A stretch of 64,000 nt of DNA from positions 20,864,203 to 20,928,202 of the forward strand of contig NC_051431.1 in the NCBI RefSeq assembly GCF_001649575.2. The letters are read 5' to 3'. Positions 10,808 through 24,189 of this stretch are shown one piece after another. This DNA comes from Kryptolebias marmoratus (taxonomy: Eukaryota; Chordata; Actinopteri; Cyprinodontiformes; Rivulidae). Within the stretch, counting starts at the first letter, position 1; every line of letters starts with the position of its first letter. Under the pieces are notes generated by a model, which had not been told where the DNA came from, ran no database searches, and was given only the letters and a program-made list of their open reading frames with translations. Both the position numbers and the translations under genes were made by a program.

Positions 10808-10871
10808 GATCTGTGATCTCAATGGGATTTGTCTGGTTAAATAAAGGTTAATAATAAAAATAAAAAAAAAC
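10808..10871 (+). mobile_element. Retroposon 3' tail fragment
   Basis: 'gatctgtgatctcaatggga' followed by 'ctggttaaataaaggttaat' and an A-rich end is the 3' tail of a common fish retroposon. The same text appears in reverse at 48968-49062. Only the tail remains. Confidence 0.65.
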
Positions 10872-10976
10872 TTTAAACTTGTTTGTTAAAATTTTCAGTA
10901 AATGCTGTTTTCCTTAAAATTTTCTTTCAAAGACAGTGGAATGACACTTTATAATTAGTTGACAGGAAGCAGTATA

Positions 10977-11215
10977 CACCCCAAGCAGGTCGTCACAGGG
11001 CCAACACAGAAAAACATGAGGCACACACACAACCAGGCACACTCACACCTAGAGCCAAATTAAAATCACCATTTAAACTAGCATGCACGCTTACGGACTG
11101 TGGGAGGAAACCGGAGTACCTGGAGAACACCCAAACATGCATGGAGAGAATATACAAACAAAATGACTGCTGTGGAGATTAAAACCAGTGTCCTTCTTTC
11201 TAGGCAACAATGCCT
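10977..11215 (-). repeat. Teleost 'gacctgtccagggtgtacc' repeat, middle part
   Basis: In plus-strand reading it has 'cacagggccaacacag', 'cacactcacacctaga', 'actgtgggaggaaaccggag' and 'tacctggagaacaccc', then 'catgcatggagagaatat'. This is the reverse complement of the body of the same family as at 35158. It is moderately diverged. Confidence 0.8.
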
Positions 11216-14199
11216 AAGGGAACTGCATTCCTCAGCTCCAAAATATGCAATGATTGCAACTACAGAAACAATGCTATTGAAAATAGTACCCTGAACTCAA
11301 GATTCTACCATGGTTTAATTTGGTAATGTGCAATGATTACTTCCATTTAATTTTCCAATTCATTTTAGGAATCATTTTAGGAAGGCCAAAGAAAAAAAAA
11401 CAGATGACACTCAATGATGTCATTTTTTAAAGTTTATTAATTAAATAGATATTGATCAGACTAATTGACTTACAAAAAAGACAGAAGTCAAATGAAGGAA
11501 ATTAAAATATCTATTGTCACTGAGAAATATCTCATTTTTTATCTTAGAGTTATTAGACTAAATCTAACTTACATGTAGCCTGGAGTTATAGGTGAAGTGG
11601 CTAAGACAAAATGTGTTTGTGGCACCCCATAGACACGTGCCATTTGAGCATGCAAACCACTGCAGTCCCAAGTCTGTCTAGTGGAACAGTTTACTATGCA
11701 TAGGAATATTCTATGCATGAGAATAGTAGTATGGAGCTACTGATCCAAAGCTGTGTCTGGTGAGGGATGGGAAAAAGAGCTAGTTGGTATGGAGAAAAGA
11801 ATTACTGTTTTTTTATGCTGTTTAGGGGAAGGTGTATATATAGAACAGTCTGAATGATTTTTTTTGTTTGTTTGTTTGTTTTCTAAAAGCAAATTCGGAA
11901 AACTAAAAATTCATTAGCCACTAGTCCTTCAGAATTCTGTTGTCCATGCATAGACAATACTATTGTCAGTTTTTAAAATAAAATCATATTTTTAGCCAAT
12001 AAAACCAATTTATTTGCCAACAAGGCTATGACTAACTGTAGAGCATTTAATTTATTCAGGTGCTCTGTAATTGTTCAGTAAGTAAAAAAGAAATAAATCA
12101 GTTCATTTTTGTAGAGTAAAAAAAGTAATGTGGGTTTGTAAAATAAGCCTACCACAAAAAATTAAAAAAATAGAGCAATACCAAGTTGTGCCTCAGTATA
12201 AAACAAATAATTTCTTTTGCGCCATTTATTAATCTATGAATTCATTCAATTTATGTAAAAAAAGGAGTTAAAATAGTAATCACCTCCTTTTTCAGAAAAA
12301 AAAAAACCCTCAAAAAACAGGAGGGGATTAAAATTATTTCTGGATCAACATCCCACCCCCCCAGACTGACGGATAATATCATCTTTTATTTGGCTTGGCT
12401 GCAGACTTTAAATGCTTTATTGCTTTCCAAGAGAACATTTGTTTAAACAGTGCACAGTTTACTTGGCAATATGAAAGAGCAGTCATAAAAGACAGTGACG
12501 GTTCACAGCACATTTACAAGGACCGTCATTTTATTGAGGTTAAAGTACCAAAGACATTTAGGGTGTCATAGTTTATTTCGCTTGACTTTTTATGAGAGTT
12601 CTTGTTACCAAAGTCACATCAATTTGTGTAAGTGTTGATATTTTATTTATTTATTTACAATTTGGTGTTATTTAGTGGGAGTATTGTTTTGACTTGCCAA
12701 ATGTATACATAAACACACACAAACATTATATATATAAATATATATAAGAGGGGAAACTGTAATAAAAGCTCTGATTTATTATAAATAAGACTTAAACATA
12801 TAAACTTCATTAAATCAGGACACAAACATAAAATCACATAAGTATGGCCAGTGATAAAGTACTTAAGTGCTACACAACTTATCAGTGGGTGCTATCTCCA
12901 AATAATTTCTGGCTTCAGTAGTTTCCTTTACAGAGTTGACCTCTCTCATGAAATAGCCTATGGTATCAACAATCTTACTTTTCCTAAGTCATTATGATAT
13001 AAGAATAGAGAATCAAAAAAAGATAAATATACTTGATATAGCAGAGGTGTTTGGGAATAATGATCATAGAACATCATTAAAGCTTGCATGAAAGTCACAT
13101 GTTTCAAACCATGCCATAGAGCATTATGAAATGACACTGTCTCTTATATGGTTTTGATATCTTCTTCTTTGGTTATTTGGACTAACACATTTTCAGAGGG
13201 TTACAAAGTCCAATTTTTTGTAGTAAAAGTTTGATACCTTAAAAGACATTTTTACAAAGCAGTTCTGAGCTATGCCCACAAAGACTAGTCCACCTTAGGC
13301 CATCTCTGGTTGTTCATCAATTAATAGTCAAACAAATTCCACAATGATCTGAGCTTACATAAATGAAACCAGCATTGCAGAACCACGAGAGACACGGCAT
13401 ATAATTTAGTGGTGCTGACGTAAAGCACTATGTATATCCCATTCTAAATCCTGCAGCTGGCAGATCATCTGCCATCTCTACATCACTTCCTTGAGCCAAG
13501 ATGGTAGCTTAACATTACATAGATCAATCATTTCAGTTCTGTGACTCCCTCTTTTGGTGGCTCCAAATCATAACAGCTGCAAATTGACTTTGATCCCTCA
13601 TGCCCCCTTAATTTTTTAATAAATTACACTGAGACAGAACAAAGGCTTCTCAGGCAAGACTCAAAACTGTTTTGTGAAAGGAGTTGAAAAAAACCAAAAC
13701 TGATTATTATATGTAATTTTAGTAGTGTCCTAAACAGCATTGGCAACAAGTTTCCAAAAATGTCTTAAAACATTCTCAATTTGCATGCTCAAAATGCAGC
13801 CACAGAACTTACTGGTCACTCTGCATTCAGTGGGACTGCAACATAAAATTTACATATATTTTATGCAAGTTTCAGCCACCAACTAGTTTCCTACAGTTGC
13901 AGCTCAGTAAATTACTGGCTTAACTATGATAGCTAGCTAGGTGCTACCAAAAGCTAATAACTTAGCTTTTTAAAATTTATTTATTAGTAAAAAGAAAAGA
14001 AAAAGGTTAACTTTGACCCCAAAATCAATCAAAGACCAGTTGTCTTCAAAACTGCAAACTAAATCAATGATCTTTAAGCAGCTGCATTTACTTTTTAAAA
14101 ATCTATCTTCACAATGTAAAATGAGTGAATATAGGACAACAGGTTTAAAAGAAGAAGACCAAAAAAATAAATAAAATGAAGACTATCTTATACAGGGTC
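11216..14199. other. AT-rich sequence, no gene recognised
   Basis: Only simple features are visible: a (GTTT)n tract at about 11862-11880, a small hairpin 'atgcatag-gaatatt-ctatgcat' at about 11695-11717, A-runs near 12296-12306, (TTTA)n near 12640-12656, and (TA)-rich DNA at 12727-12748. No recognised transposon or exon. Confidence 0.45.
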
Positions 14200-14720
14200 T
14201 GCTGAGATTACACATGGAGAACTAAAGAAAACGCTGTCTTTTACAATAATTCCTGCAAAAAGGTCATTTGTTGGGTCAACCTTATTTGTTAGAATATCCA
14301 ACAACATTAATGGCTCTCCACATATAATCAGTGCATTCCAGATTTGTATCTAGAGTTAGAAGTGTAACACTAACGTAAGAAAGCGAGAGAGGGAAAAACG
14401 AATCAATATACCAGGAAAAAAAGACCTACAGTAAAAAATAAAATAACTCCAAAGCCGACACATCAAGAGGCTTTGTTGTCACAGCTGGGGCTTTGCAGGC
14501 ATCACAGACAACAGACGTGAAAACAACACTCTGATCTTGAATAGTGTCCCCCCTTTGTGATTGATTTTCCAAAGCCAAGTGATAAGTTTTCTCTGGGAGG
14601 CAATCTTTGACAAAAAAAAAAAAAAAAATCCATTGAGGGGAAAGCAAAACAATGATTGGACTTGATGCACAGCAGCCAATACTTTGACCAGTAACATTTG
14701 CTCAGGGGTCAGTCACCTTG
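14200..14720. other. Repeat-poor block, possible regulatory DNA
   Basis: Non-repetitive sequence with moderate base composition, for example around 14455-14560. A pure A-run lies at about 14611-14627. Frames here are short and overlapping. Regulatory function is only a guess from composition. Confidence 0.25.
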
Positions 14721-16129
14721 GAAAGCCAATCTGTGGGGGACAGCAGTTTTGGCCATACTGTAAGCAACTACTCTTACCTTTAGGCTTTTTTTTCTGTGCG
14801 TTCCCTAAAAAGCTGCTTCTGACATATTTTTCTGCCTTTACTGTATTATTAAAATGCTTCTTTTGGAATTCTACCATTATGGCTCAGAGCCTGAGCTTCC
14901 TTGGCAATTTATTACTTGTTTGTTAATATTCTGTCCAAGAAATGTATTTTATTCCCCCATAAGAATCACAATGTTTCACAAACAAACGTTTTAATGTATT
15001 CTTTTAGCTATTTTCATATTCTTTAATTTAAATTTCAGGACTTTTTCTAAGTAAGTTTGCTGCATATAATGTTCTACCAGAACTTTATCTGGCTTTGAAT
15101 TTGTCTCCTCCTAGTCAAATGTGATCTTAACCTCTCAGTGAGAAGGTCTGGAATCCATTTTAGGCTAATTTCTTCATCACATTTTACTAAGCGGCCTGTG
15201 TCTGTCAACTTGATGCCCCTTTCCTAAAATAAGCATGTTACAACTAGACTAATAACCCATGCATTTTTCACCTAGTACTCAATTTTCAAAAACACAGAAA
15301 CTCAATCTTAGCTCGAGGCAGTAACAACACCAACAGTGAGCCATAAAAGGTTTGAATATCACACGGTTTTTGAACATGGGAAAAGCAGGCTGTCCCACAA
15401 ACAAATGCTCACAATTAGGAGACAGAAAATGTTGGAAGGAGATGAAAGGTGTTTTGGAGTGCTCATTATGCTGATAGGGTGACATGGGTAGGTGACTGGA
15501 AACAGGCAAGGCAGGATAAGTGAACTGAAAAAGGGATATAGAGGATGGAGTAGGAAATGTGCTGGGTAGAAGGGTACCAACACAGATTTATTCAGAAGCA
15601 TATTAGTGGAGACAGACCAGGGCACAGGGGAGCAGAGAGTTCACCCTCATTGGGGCTCATTACACACTGGCAGAAAACTGACCCAGCCGGGGTTAAGGTG
15701 GCAGTCATCAGGGTAACACTGACTACCTTTACACAAACAGAACCAGACTTGGCTTCAGTCTGTAAGAAGACATCTCCCTCTCATTCTCTAGCTTGCACAC
15801 ACATTCTGTCTTCTTTCAGTCATTATCTTTCATTCTGTCTCTGTGGATTGACTGGCATTCAGTAGACCGCAATGATCGCCCTATGTAAATATCACACAAG
15901 ATGAATTTGAGTACATGAATCAGTGTGGGCCCAGCTGCTACCATGGGGTCCTACATCATGTAAAAGACATGCAGAGTTTGAATAAATTAACTTTTACCAA
16001 GGGAACAAACAGGCGTATTGGCTTAAAATGGGGAAGAAAAAAAGACTTTTTTCTTCATTTATTTCAAAACTTCAATACAGTTTTCTTAACTGTATTGTAG
16101 TGTTTTGGCAAAATATAACTGCAGAGAAA
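14721..16129. other. Non-repetitive sequence, no gene recognised
   Basis: About 15380-15660 is purine-rich on the plus strand, which produces long but low-complexity frames on both strands (15279-15625 minus, 15557-15865 plus). No splice-supported exon was recognised. Confidence 0.4.
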
Positions 16130-16420
16130 ACTGATAAAGAGACAGCGCATGGGCCTAATGTCCCAGAATTCATCTGAGTGATCACTGCATCCATAGCGAC
16201 ACAGTGTGTACCTGAACAATAGCATTGGCTGAGTGGCTAAGTGGAAGCCAATTACAATAAGGTTGGGGTATCATCCTGATGGGAGGTAAGCCAATTAAGC
16301 TGACAGACTGGAGAGCAGTGTGTAAAGAGAGAAACTGGCAGGGCATGCTAGCCTCAAGAGCTCCACAGAACCAATAGGGAGCTTGCACTCACTTTGGCTT
16401 ACTCACAAGTCCTGTTGGAG
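16130..16420. promoter_or_regulatory. Candidate cis-regulatory block
   Basis: Repeat-free, compositionally balanced sequence with closely packed short motifs: 'ccaattacaataaggttg', 'gccaattaagctgacag' and 'aacaatagcattgg' resemble homeodomain and SOX-type sites. No open frame of interest was seen. This is pattern judgement, not proof of conservation. Confidence 0.3.
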
Positions 16421-18541
16421 TGTGAAGTGATATTCTCTTATATCTATCTGCAAACTGATTCAAGATCTGTCAGAGTTCAATTCACAAATCCAACAACATA
16501 AGCTTTGGGCAAGTTGTTAAAGCAAAAGTAGTAAAGTTTTCTTGCAATATATATTTAAAATCACCCTAAAACAGACCAGGTAGGCAAAGCCAAGAAGCCT
16601 CCAAACACTTTTGAGGTTAAAATAGTCAAGTTAGGCATACCACATCCGGCCCCCACAATGTGACTGAAAGCAAGTTGAAATGGGTATATAATAGGGAGCT
16701 TATTATGAGCTTATGAGGTAATGTCAAAAAGGTGAATGAAGAGGAGGAGTAGGTCAGGTAGTACAGCAGGTAGAAAAGATAGCTGGAAGTACTCCAAGGA
16801 GCCAAGAAATTACATCATTGGAAAACAAGTAGGACTGTGTTTACTGTGTTCACAAAAATAACCCAAATTGATAGCAATCATTTAAAGAATTTACAACCTT
16901 TTTAAGTAAAAAAAAAAAATAAGGAGAAGTTTAGATTTTATAGTTCATGTTCACTATTTTCCATGCATTTCTGTGCAGGTCTTTAATAGCTCTTGAACTA
17001 AAAGGTTTAAATATTTCTTGAGTTCACTTGTATCAAATCTCAACTCACCCCTCCCCCTGTCCCTTTGCATTATCTTTATATTTTGTACACAGGGGAATAG
17101 GTGTGTATTTTTGGGATGTAGGGGTGGAAACATTGTTAGCGCTATCCAGCCCTTCAAATGGAGATTTTTTAGGGACCAATTTCAAACCAAGCTACAAGCT
17201 GCACAGTCAAAGAAACTCACAAATGTATTTTCTATGGTGAACATTTTAATGTCACAACATTGTTATGTCTAGTTTTATGTATTCCAAAATCTTGTGGATT
17301 TTTTCTCAACAAACATTAAAAATAATGACTATATCTATATATGCAATTTATATAACTAATTACACTGTAAATATGCACTTATTAAAATTATGTATGTTCA
17401 TGTAAAGATGTACCAGTGACAATAGATGGCACACTGGCTTTTTAAAGGGTTTTCTCATTTTCAGGTGGAATGTTTTACGCTTCCTGCTTGTAACCAAAAT
17501 CTGTTAAAGATAGAGCTGAGAACACTTCTTGCTCTCTCTGGTATATCACTCAGCTGAGTGGCTACTAAACCCAGGTATGACTGTTAATACCTGGTATTTA
17601 CTTAGTGATTAGAGGTTATTTTTTGTTAGTTTTTTTTTTGCTTTGGTTGCCTGTAAATTTCATTAGCGACTTGACTTTGGATTTAGGTCCACCAAGGATC
17701 TCTCAGTTCTAATGGCTAGAATAGCTTCTGAGTAATGTGAATGTTTGCTCCAAGTAAACCACTTAGCATTTCAAGTTTAAAAAAAATATCAGTAGAAATA
17801 TAAAAATAAATATACTGAGTTCTCTAATACTGTTTTACACATGAATTTGTTTTTAAGCTTGAGGGCAATCTAGAATACAGCATCTTCAATGTGTTGCATG
17901 TTACATGTGATGGAAAAGGCACAACAGAATCAGATTTTTGCACCTAGTGTGTCTGATAAATGTAGATTGATCAAAGTCCAAAAGTGGCTTGGAGCAGTTT
18001 TGCAGAACTCAGAATCACTGATTTATTTATTTATTCATCTATGTATTTAATTATTTATTTTCCAGACTTTCAGTACTTGGATAACAGTAAAGGTATGCCA
18101 GAAAATTAATTTCACTTGGCAGTCTGAACGTTGCCTTCATGACTGAAACAATAAAAGACAAAGCCCCCAAAATTGTGATAAGATCAGTCATGAGACATTA
18201 ATTAACCGGATATGCGAGTCCAGTTAAACAAAAGCACCTAGTCTCTTTCTTCTGATCCCACCACACAGTTATGAGAGTTGTATCTAGCCTTGTCTGATTG
18301 TCAGATCTATTATTTAGCTGTTTTTCTTTTTTTGTTTTCCTTTCTAATGACATGATCAAACAACAGTAAAATAGAAAAATGCTCATTAAATTATCATGAG
18401 ATGAAAATAGATCACACCTTAAAGAGAGCGAGAAAGTGGCACAAGAGTAGGAGTGGGAGTGAGGGCAATGTTGTGCATGATGGGAGATGGAAGTGACTTT
18501 GGAAGGGAGGTGTAACAGGAAAAGTATGTGTCTCTGTGTGT
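16421..18541. other. AT-rich sequence, no gene recognised
   Basis: Contains an A-run at about 16907-16918 and (TTTA)-rich DNA at about 18020-18060. No transposon or exon recognised. Confidence 0.45.
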
Positions 18542-18576
<35 letters not shown>

Positions 18577-18577
18577 A
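18542..18577 (+). repeat. (GA)n microsatellite
   Basis: An almost pure GA dinucleotide run with one interruption. Confidence 0.95.
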
Positions 18578-20196
18578 ATAGACATTTTAGGAGGGCATGA
18601 AGGGAAAATAGGTGCTTGCCAAGACAGAATTACAAGTCATTTAGGCACTGGTCATAAAACATGAAGCTGGAATTAAAATGGCACAGCTTTGGAGATTACT
18701 GCACAGTTTCTACCATACATCCTTTAATTAATTAGAACCCCTAAAAGCAGAAATGGGGGATTAACAGTGATGCACACGTCTTGGCCAGGCTTTTCTTCTT
18801 CCTAATCTTAGCTTTTCTTGCATCTAATTCTTAACGTCAGAATTTACGGATCAGAATTAACTTTTCAACTCAGAAATGATTTTCCTTTTCTTTCAGGTTT
18901 TCTCAACAGGAATTGCCTTTTCAGCACCGCAACTCATCGTCTATTTACAAGTCTTTAAGCTCTCCCCAGTTTCTAACTTCTGTAAAAAAAATAAAATATA
19001 GAGTAGAACTTCAGTTGTGCTCAGAACAAATGAAAAAAAAAAATCTATAAGATGAATTGAGCCAGCTAGACTTGCAAGTTTTCAGCTCAAGGTCGGTCAA
19101 ATTGCTGATTGGTGAAATTAATGACGAGTAATTTTCAGAGTCTGTCATCAGATTTCTTTGAGTCTTCTATGTTTTCCTTTTTCTGCAAGGTGAACTTAAA
19201 GGACAAAAAGTTATTTCTTATTCATTTTCTCTTATGCTACAATCTCTTCTTCTTTTAATCTAATCATTCTTCTGGTTTATGGTTTGAATAATCAGTTTTG
19301 GCAATAAAAAAGGATATATGTATGATTTGGATTTTGAGTAACCTATCAGTGTGCACAGGCCTTACATACTCAGGCTGGGGTTCTCTTAACACATCTGCAC
19401 ATCAATACAGCTAGATTAATGGCTTTAAAGGGAGAGAGCTCTGGTATAAAAGGTAGTGTTCTACCAATGAAGATTATTCATATTGGAAAGGTAACAAAAT
19501 ATGCAGCCTTTTCTAGGGCTTGATTTACTACTCTGAATATATATTTTAGATATTTTCCCCTCCATTTGACGTTTGTAATTCAAACCACATTCTGGGCATA
19601 AGGGATGTAGGTCTTTAACTTCCACCTACTCCCTGCACACAATCATGGTATTACATGACCTTTCTTTTAAGAATGAAAAAACTAATTACAGCTAAACGTA
19701 TTGGAAAAATTAACATTTGAACATACAGCAGAAAGGCAAGCACCACGTGAATCAACAAGAGTCAACATCTGCAAAATAATAATCTGAGATGTGTTTTCTT
19801 TTTTATTTTATTAAAAACATGTTCCATTTGTTTACTAGGAAGGGGTGGAATTTACAACTTGCATTGATACCAGCATGCAGGGAAGGCTGACCCTGTTCCA
19901 GCTTCAACTTCCGGGTTTTGGTCAAAGATCTACATACATATATGGTCTATGGTGGGGATTAGCTGTGACTTTCAGACTCATCCTGAGGGTGCAAATTGTG
20001 TTTTCAAAAAATCCAACATGGTAGCACCTGTAAATATGACATTTTTGCTTTTAATTTTGAACAATGGAAGTATTCTAATGCTTCACTTATCATCAGATAC
20101 AGTCTTTGGTACTCAGCATACACAATGGAAAACTGGCCATACACATAGTAGACTACAATGCTGTTGACGTTTAGGAGCTTTTTAAAAAGTTTATTT
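18578..20196. other. Non-repetitive sequence, no gene recognised
   Basis: About 19050-19180 is repeat-free and rich in short ATTA/TAAT and GATT cores and could be regulatory. No exon or transposon was recognised. Confidence 0.35.
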
Positions 20197-20756
20197 ATTT
20201 ATTTTGTGCAACATCATCTTACTAAACTCATATACAAAACCAAATAGCCCAAAAGCATGAACCAGCCAGACAGAATAAATAGCCCTCTCGTTTCTGTTCT
20301 GCGTACAAGTTGGACTATACATTTTTTTCTAGACTGTAAAAGTTGCAGGGGTAAGAGAAACGTGAGGTGCTGCCAGTGCCGGGATACAGAAATTTGTGTC
20401 CTTGACAAAGCCATCCTTGACTGTCACCAACAGAATTATGGTGGAGAAACAGATTGAGCGCTGTACTTGCAGGGTTTAAATAGGGTATGCAAATTTGCAG
20501 TGTGTGTAAATGTAAAGCAATTTGATTTTAGAGTAAAGTCTGTGTGAAATACAACCTTCATTAATGCAGTAGGGTTGAATGAAGCTTCCATGAGCATACA
20601 TAATACTCTGGTACAGTATATCGCAGTGAAATTTGCAAATGCTGCACAACTCTCCTGAAACAGCTCAGATTTAAGTCCCTTGCTTATAGATGCCATATAT
20701 TCCGGATCCACTGCACTGCCAAATGTTACCTGTTTATGTTCGGGTGATTCAAATTT
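20197..20756. other. Unclassified segment bearing overlapping frames
   Basis: A 161-codon minus-strand frame (20436-20921), the longest in the window, starts inside the family A copy at 20757-21125 and runs leftward through this segment. Its part outside the repeat resembles no protein I know and has no splice or promoter context. A plus-strand frame at 20257-20457 overlaps its end. The segment may be an unrecognised repeat. Confidence 0.35.
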
Positions 20757-21125
20757 ATTATCACGCATTGCCATGACTGGCAGCCAATCATGTAATTGCC
20801 TGTGTCTGTGTGTGTGTATTTTTGTTTGTCTGTCTGTCTGTTGGAAAAAAAATATTTCATAAACCACTGGACAGATTTCAATGAAACTCTCAGAATGTAG
20901 TTGTTGGAAGTACGTTTGCAAATCATTACATTTTAGTCAAACAGATTCAAGATCGTTGCTACAGCTAGCCAACCTTAGCAAACACAAAAATGGCTATAAC
21001 CTAATCCATTTTAAAGATATTCTAACCTAATGTGGTAAGAGCTGAGCACTAATAGATCATTCAAGATTTTTATTTTAGAACTTTGACATGTAATGTCTTG
21101 GGTGATATACATTTCTTCAAGGTCT
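20757..21125 (+). mobile_element. Family A element, one unit, both ends present
   Basis: The 5' end reads TTATTATCACGCATTGCC and contains an inverted pair TGCCA/TGGCA. Next come 'tgtctgtgtgtgtg', a (GTCT)n patch, and one internal unit: 'ataaaccactggacagattt', 'gattcaagatcgttgctaca', 'aacacaaaaatggctataac' and 'tagaactttgacatg'. The 3' end is a decayed terminus, 'gggtgatatacatttcttcaa' then 'ggtctg' and a T-run. At about 370 bp it is the simplest near-complete copy in the window. Confidence 0.75.
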
Positions 21126-22084
21126 GTTTTTTTTTTTTTTTCAGTTTAAGTCACTTTAGTTTTGTGGGGGAGTTATACACATCTGGCTTACTACTAAGTT
21201 TAAAGCAAGAGTTATTCTTATTGTGCCACTAGTGCACTTATTTGTGTTTCAAGACGTCACTTCAAATCAGGCTCCTGGACTGCCAACTGTTGTATCCAAC
21301 AGAGTCTGAGCTGTCACCAACAATCTCATGTGCCACAGGACTGCTGCCAAAGAGATAAACTGAGAGACAATGAACTGAAAAGCTGGGTAACCAAAGCACA
21401 GTTTTCATTGAGAATGTATCTCTGTTTGACCTTTGAAACACCATTTTCAGTGTGATAATTCTGCATTAATTTTAAAAGTAATGGAATCCTGTAGTAATGA
21501 CTGAGAAAGTCATTTCATTTTTTGGAGAATTTGGCAGGCACAGAAAGTCAGATAAGGAATCAGTGTGCCTTCTATATTGAGAACAACAGAAACTTGACAA
21601 ACAGGAGAAGAGAAGGTTTTTTTTTATCAGAAAATGGAAAAATGCTTGAGTGTCTGAGTGCTGCCAGATTCTCAGTCAAAGACTTCACTAAACGTTATCT
21701 CACTTTTCATTTAATTGCATGGATTTTCAGCCAGTGTACTTCAGGATTTTTCACAACAACTTGGATGTTGTGCTCTTGGAAAAGTAAATGTTTGCCGGCA
21801 TACAGTATAAGCTGCAGTAGACCTGTGGTCTTCATCCTCCACACAATTCTGGTTTTGAATAGTTTTTTGTTGTTGTTGTCCAGCAGCTTTTCCAGAAAAC
21901 TAGGTTTTATTTAAGTAAAATATTTAATTAGTACCCAGGTCTTCACCTTTTTTACCGTATTGAAGTACAAAAATTGTCTCTATAGATATATTTTAGAAAA
22001 TTTTACCATTGCTTTTAAAAACATGTTTTATCAAATTGCTATGGCAGAAATAACCACTAACCAACAATATTATCACAGTTTATG
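21126..22084. other. AT-rich sequence, no gene recognised
   Basis: A 130-codon plus-strand frame at 21522-21914 has no splice context and no recognisable domain. Such a length is expected by chance in a window of this size and composition. Confidence 0.4.
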
Positions 22085-22425
22085 TACTTATACATATTAT
22101 TTAGAGTTTTTTCTGGTCTTGTTGGGCTTGTCTTGTGTTTCTTAGTGATTATTGGTATTCAGTCTTTGGTTTTTGCTCAGAATTTTGTTTTATTTAAAAC
22201 CTTTTGTGTATCAGCTTTTTTATAGTTCCTGGTTGTGGTCTATTTCTGGGTTCGGTCTTTTATTACATGTCATTGTTCATGAATGTCCGCAATTACCTGT
22301 GTTTTGCTACTAAATTACCACACCACCTGTTATGTATTACTTTATTTCCACTCACCTTTTTCCTCATCTCAGTATATATACATTTTGATTGCCGGATCCT
22401 TCATTTATTCTCAGTCAGTGGATTG
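22085..22425 (+). mobile_element. Possible decayed LTR
   Basis: T/C-rich text such as 'cttgttgggcttgtcttgtg', 'ctcacctttttcctcatctc' and 'agtatatatacattttgatt' resembles the T/C-rich body and TATA region of fish LTRs like the one at 33248. No terminal TG/CA pair or duplication could be placed. Confidence 0.25.
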
Positions 22426-23064
22426 GTGTTGAAGGAAGAATTTGTGAAATTGTCATTTTTTAAATTTTTTTATTTTATTTGCTTGCATGCTTGTTGTTCT
22501 GGTTAGATTTCTTTAAGGAAGTGAGTTACTGAAGTGCAGCTGTAGGGGGATTAGTTGGTAACTCAAAATTTCAGGAAAATTCAGATAAAATATGCAAATT
22601 CTTTGTTGCAATCTCAGTTTTTAGTGTTTATGACCTGTGACCAGCAAGCTATGAGGCCTTGTTTTAAAATGATTGCCTATTTATGTGTATAAGGCTTGCA
22701 AAACTGCATTCTTGGCAGTGAACATCATTTTGTTGTTCCCCTGCACCCACCTTTCATCCACCTTAGCTTGCTTTGTACCGACCTTGTACCCAGTCGCTTT
22801 ATTTTACTCTGCTCTACTTTGGCAACATTTTTGGTTGTTAAATATAATTTGTCATTTGCTTCCCATCAGGTCCTCTAGCACTTATTTAAACTATTCTAAA
22901 AGTATTTTTACCTGATTTGTTTGTTATTTATTTATTTATTTTGTTTAAGGAAAAAAAAATGTCTACATAATCTTATCAAAAACTAAGAAAAAACTACTGC
23001 TAGATGACAAAATCTTCCACATTAATATCTATTCATTCATCTTTTTTCACCCGCTGTTTTGTTT
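22426..23064. other. AT-rich sequence, no gene recognised
   Basis: Nothing beyond a (TTTA)n tract near 22925-22942 and an A-run near 22951-22960. Confidence 0.45.
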
Positions 23065-23240
23065 TTGAGTCATGGGAGAGCTGGAGCCTATCTCCAGCAG
23101 TCATTGGGCGAGAGGCAGACTACACCCTGAACAGGTCTCCATTCCATCATAGGGCCACATAGAGACAAATGAGACCAACAACCATTGACGCTCTCACTCA
23201 CATCTAAGGACAATTTAGAGTTATTAATTAAACCAGTACC
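23065..23240 (-). repeat. Teleost 'gacctgtccagggtgtacc' repeat, 3' part
   Basis: In plus-strand reading: 'ggagcctatctccagcagtc', 'attgggcgagaggcagacta', 'caccctgaacaggtctcc', 'atagggccacatagagaca', 'acaaccattgacgctc' and 'acatctaaggacaatttaga'. It is the best preserved 3' half of this family in the window. Confidence 0.85.
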
Positions 23241-24189
23241 ATTGCAGTGGGGGTGCGAGATGGATGAATGGGGGGGGCTTTATTGTTGTTTGGTGTTTAG
23301 GGCACAAACTGGCACAAACTGATAATGAGCATGTACAAAAAAGGCCATTACATTATGTTTTCTAAAAAGCTTTATATCTTAAATACACAAAGATACAGAA
23401 AAAGTGAACTTTTAAAAATTTTCATTTTGAAAAGCATTTTTCAAAAATCTTTTTTTTTACTCACCAAAAGCTCAGTCTGAATGTGCACCACATGAAACAC
23501 AGATGGAAATGTCAGTTTTTAAAATATTTATTGTGTTGAAGGATCTACACTAATCTTGTAGCACTTACCTTTTTTGGTTATTTATTTTTTTGAGTATGCA
23601 TGTGGGAGTGCAAATATGTACGTAAATCAGCAGCACAAAGAATGTACTTCACCTTGCTAGCTTCATGGTGAAAGGTTTGGATAATGTAGAAATGCACGCT
23701 TTGTGTTGAAGAACAATAGTTATCTTGTGAATTCGGAAAAAAATAAGAGGTTTTGCATTTGTGTGTTTCATGTTCTGCCTTTTATAGACACTGCATATCC
23801 TGTATGCTCATACATTTGTATTGATGGTAACATAAAAACAGCCAGTGGATAAGCTGAAAACCTTGTCCACCATGTGCTCTCTGCTTATAATCTTTTGTAG
23901 AGGTAAAGCTTGAACCTGATTGTACTGACAATGTCTAGAGCATATCTACAAAACTGAATAATTTATTTGTCCTTTTCTGTCAGTTACCTTTTACTGTTTT
24001 TACATTTGTTTCTGTATTTTTCCTATTTATGTTTTGCAAAACTAAGGTTATAGGAAATAAAACATATTTTATTAATTTTACATTTAATCATTTTTTTTGG
24101 CTATTTCTTTCAGTTTAATTTTTGGAAAGTTATCTTTAACCAAAGACAGTTAGATGGCTGTATTCTCTTTTGTCCTTTTTCCTTGTTTT
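23241..24189. other. AT-rich sequence, no gene recognised
   Basis: Contains a short G-run at about 23271-23277 and a T-run near 23450. Nothing else was recognised. Confidence 0.45.

Noticed and set aside
11690..11720. Small hairpin as a microRNA precursor
   Set aside because: The stem is only 8 bp; a precursor needs a stem of roughly 22 bp or more.
15279..15865. Opposed frames of 76-102 codons as an exon cluster
   Set aside because: The frames reflect a purine-rich strand; acceptors and donors do not fit and no domain is recognisable.
20436..20921. 161-codon minus-strand frame, the longest in the window
   Set aside because: Its first part lies inside a family A transposon copy, the rest has no recognisable domain, and there is no promoter or splice context. 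One such frame is plausible by chance in 64 kb of six-frame AT-rich DNA.
21522..21914. 130-codon plus-strand frame
   Set aside because: No recognisable motif and no gene context; the length is near the chance maximum.
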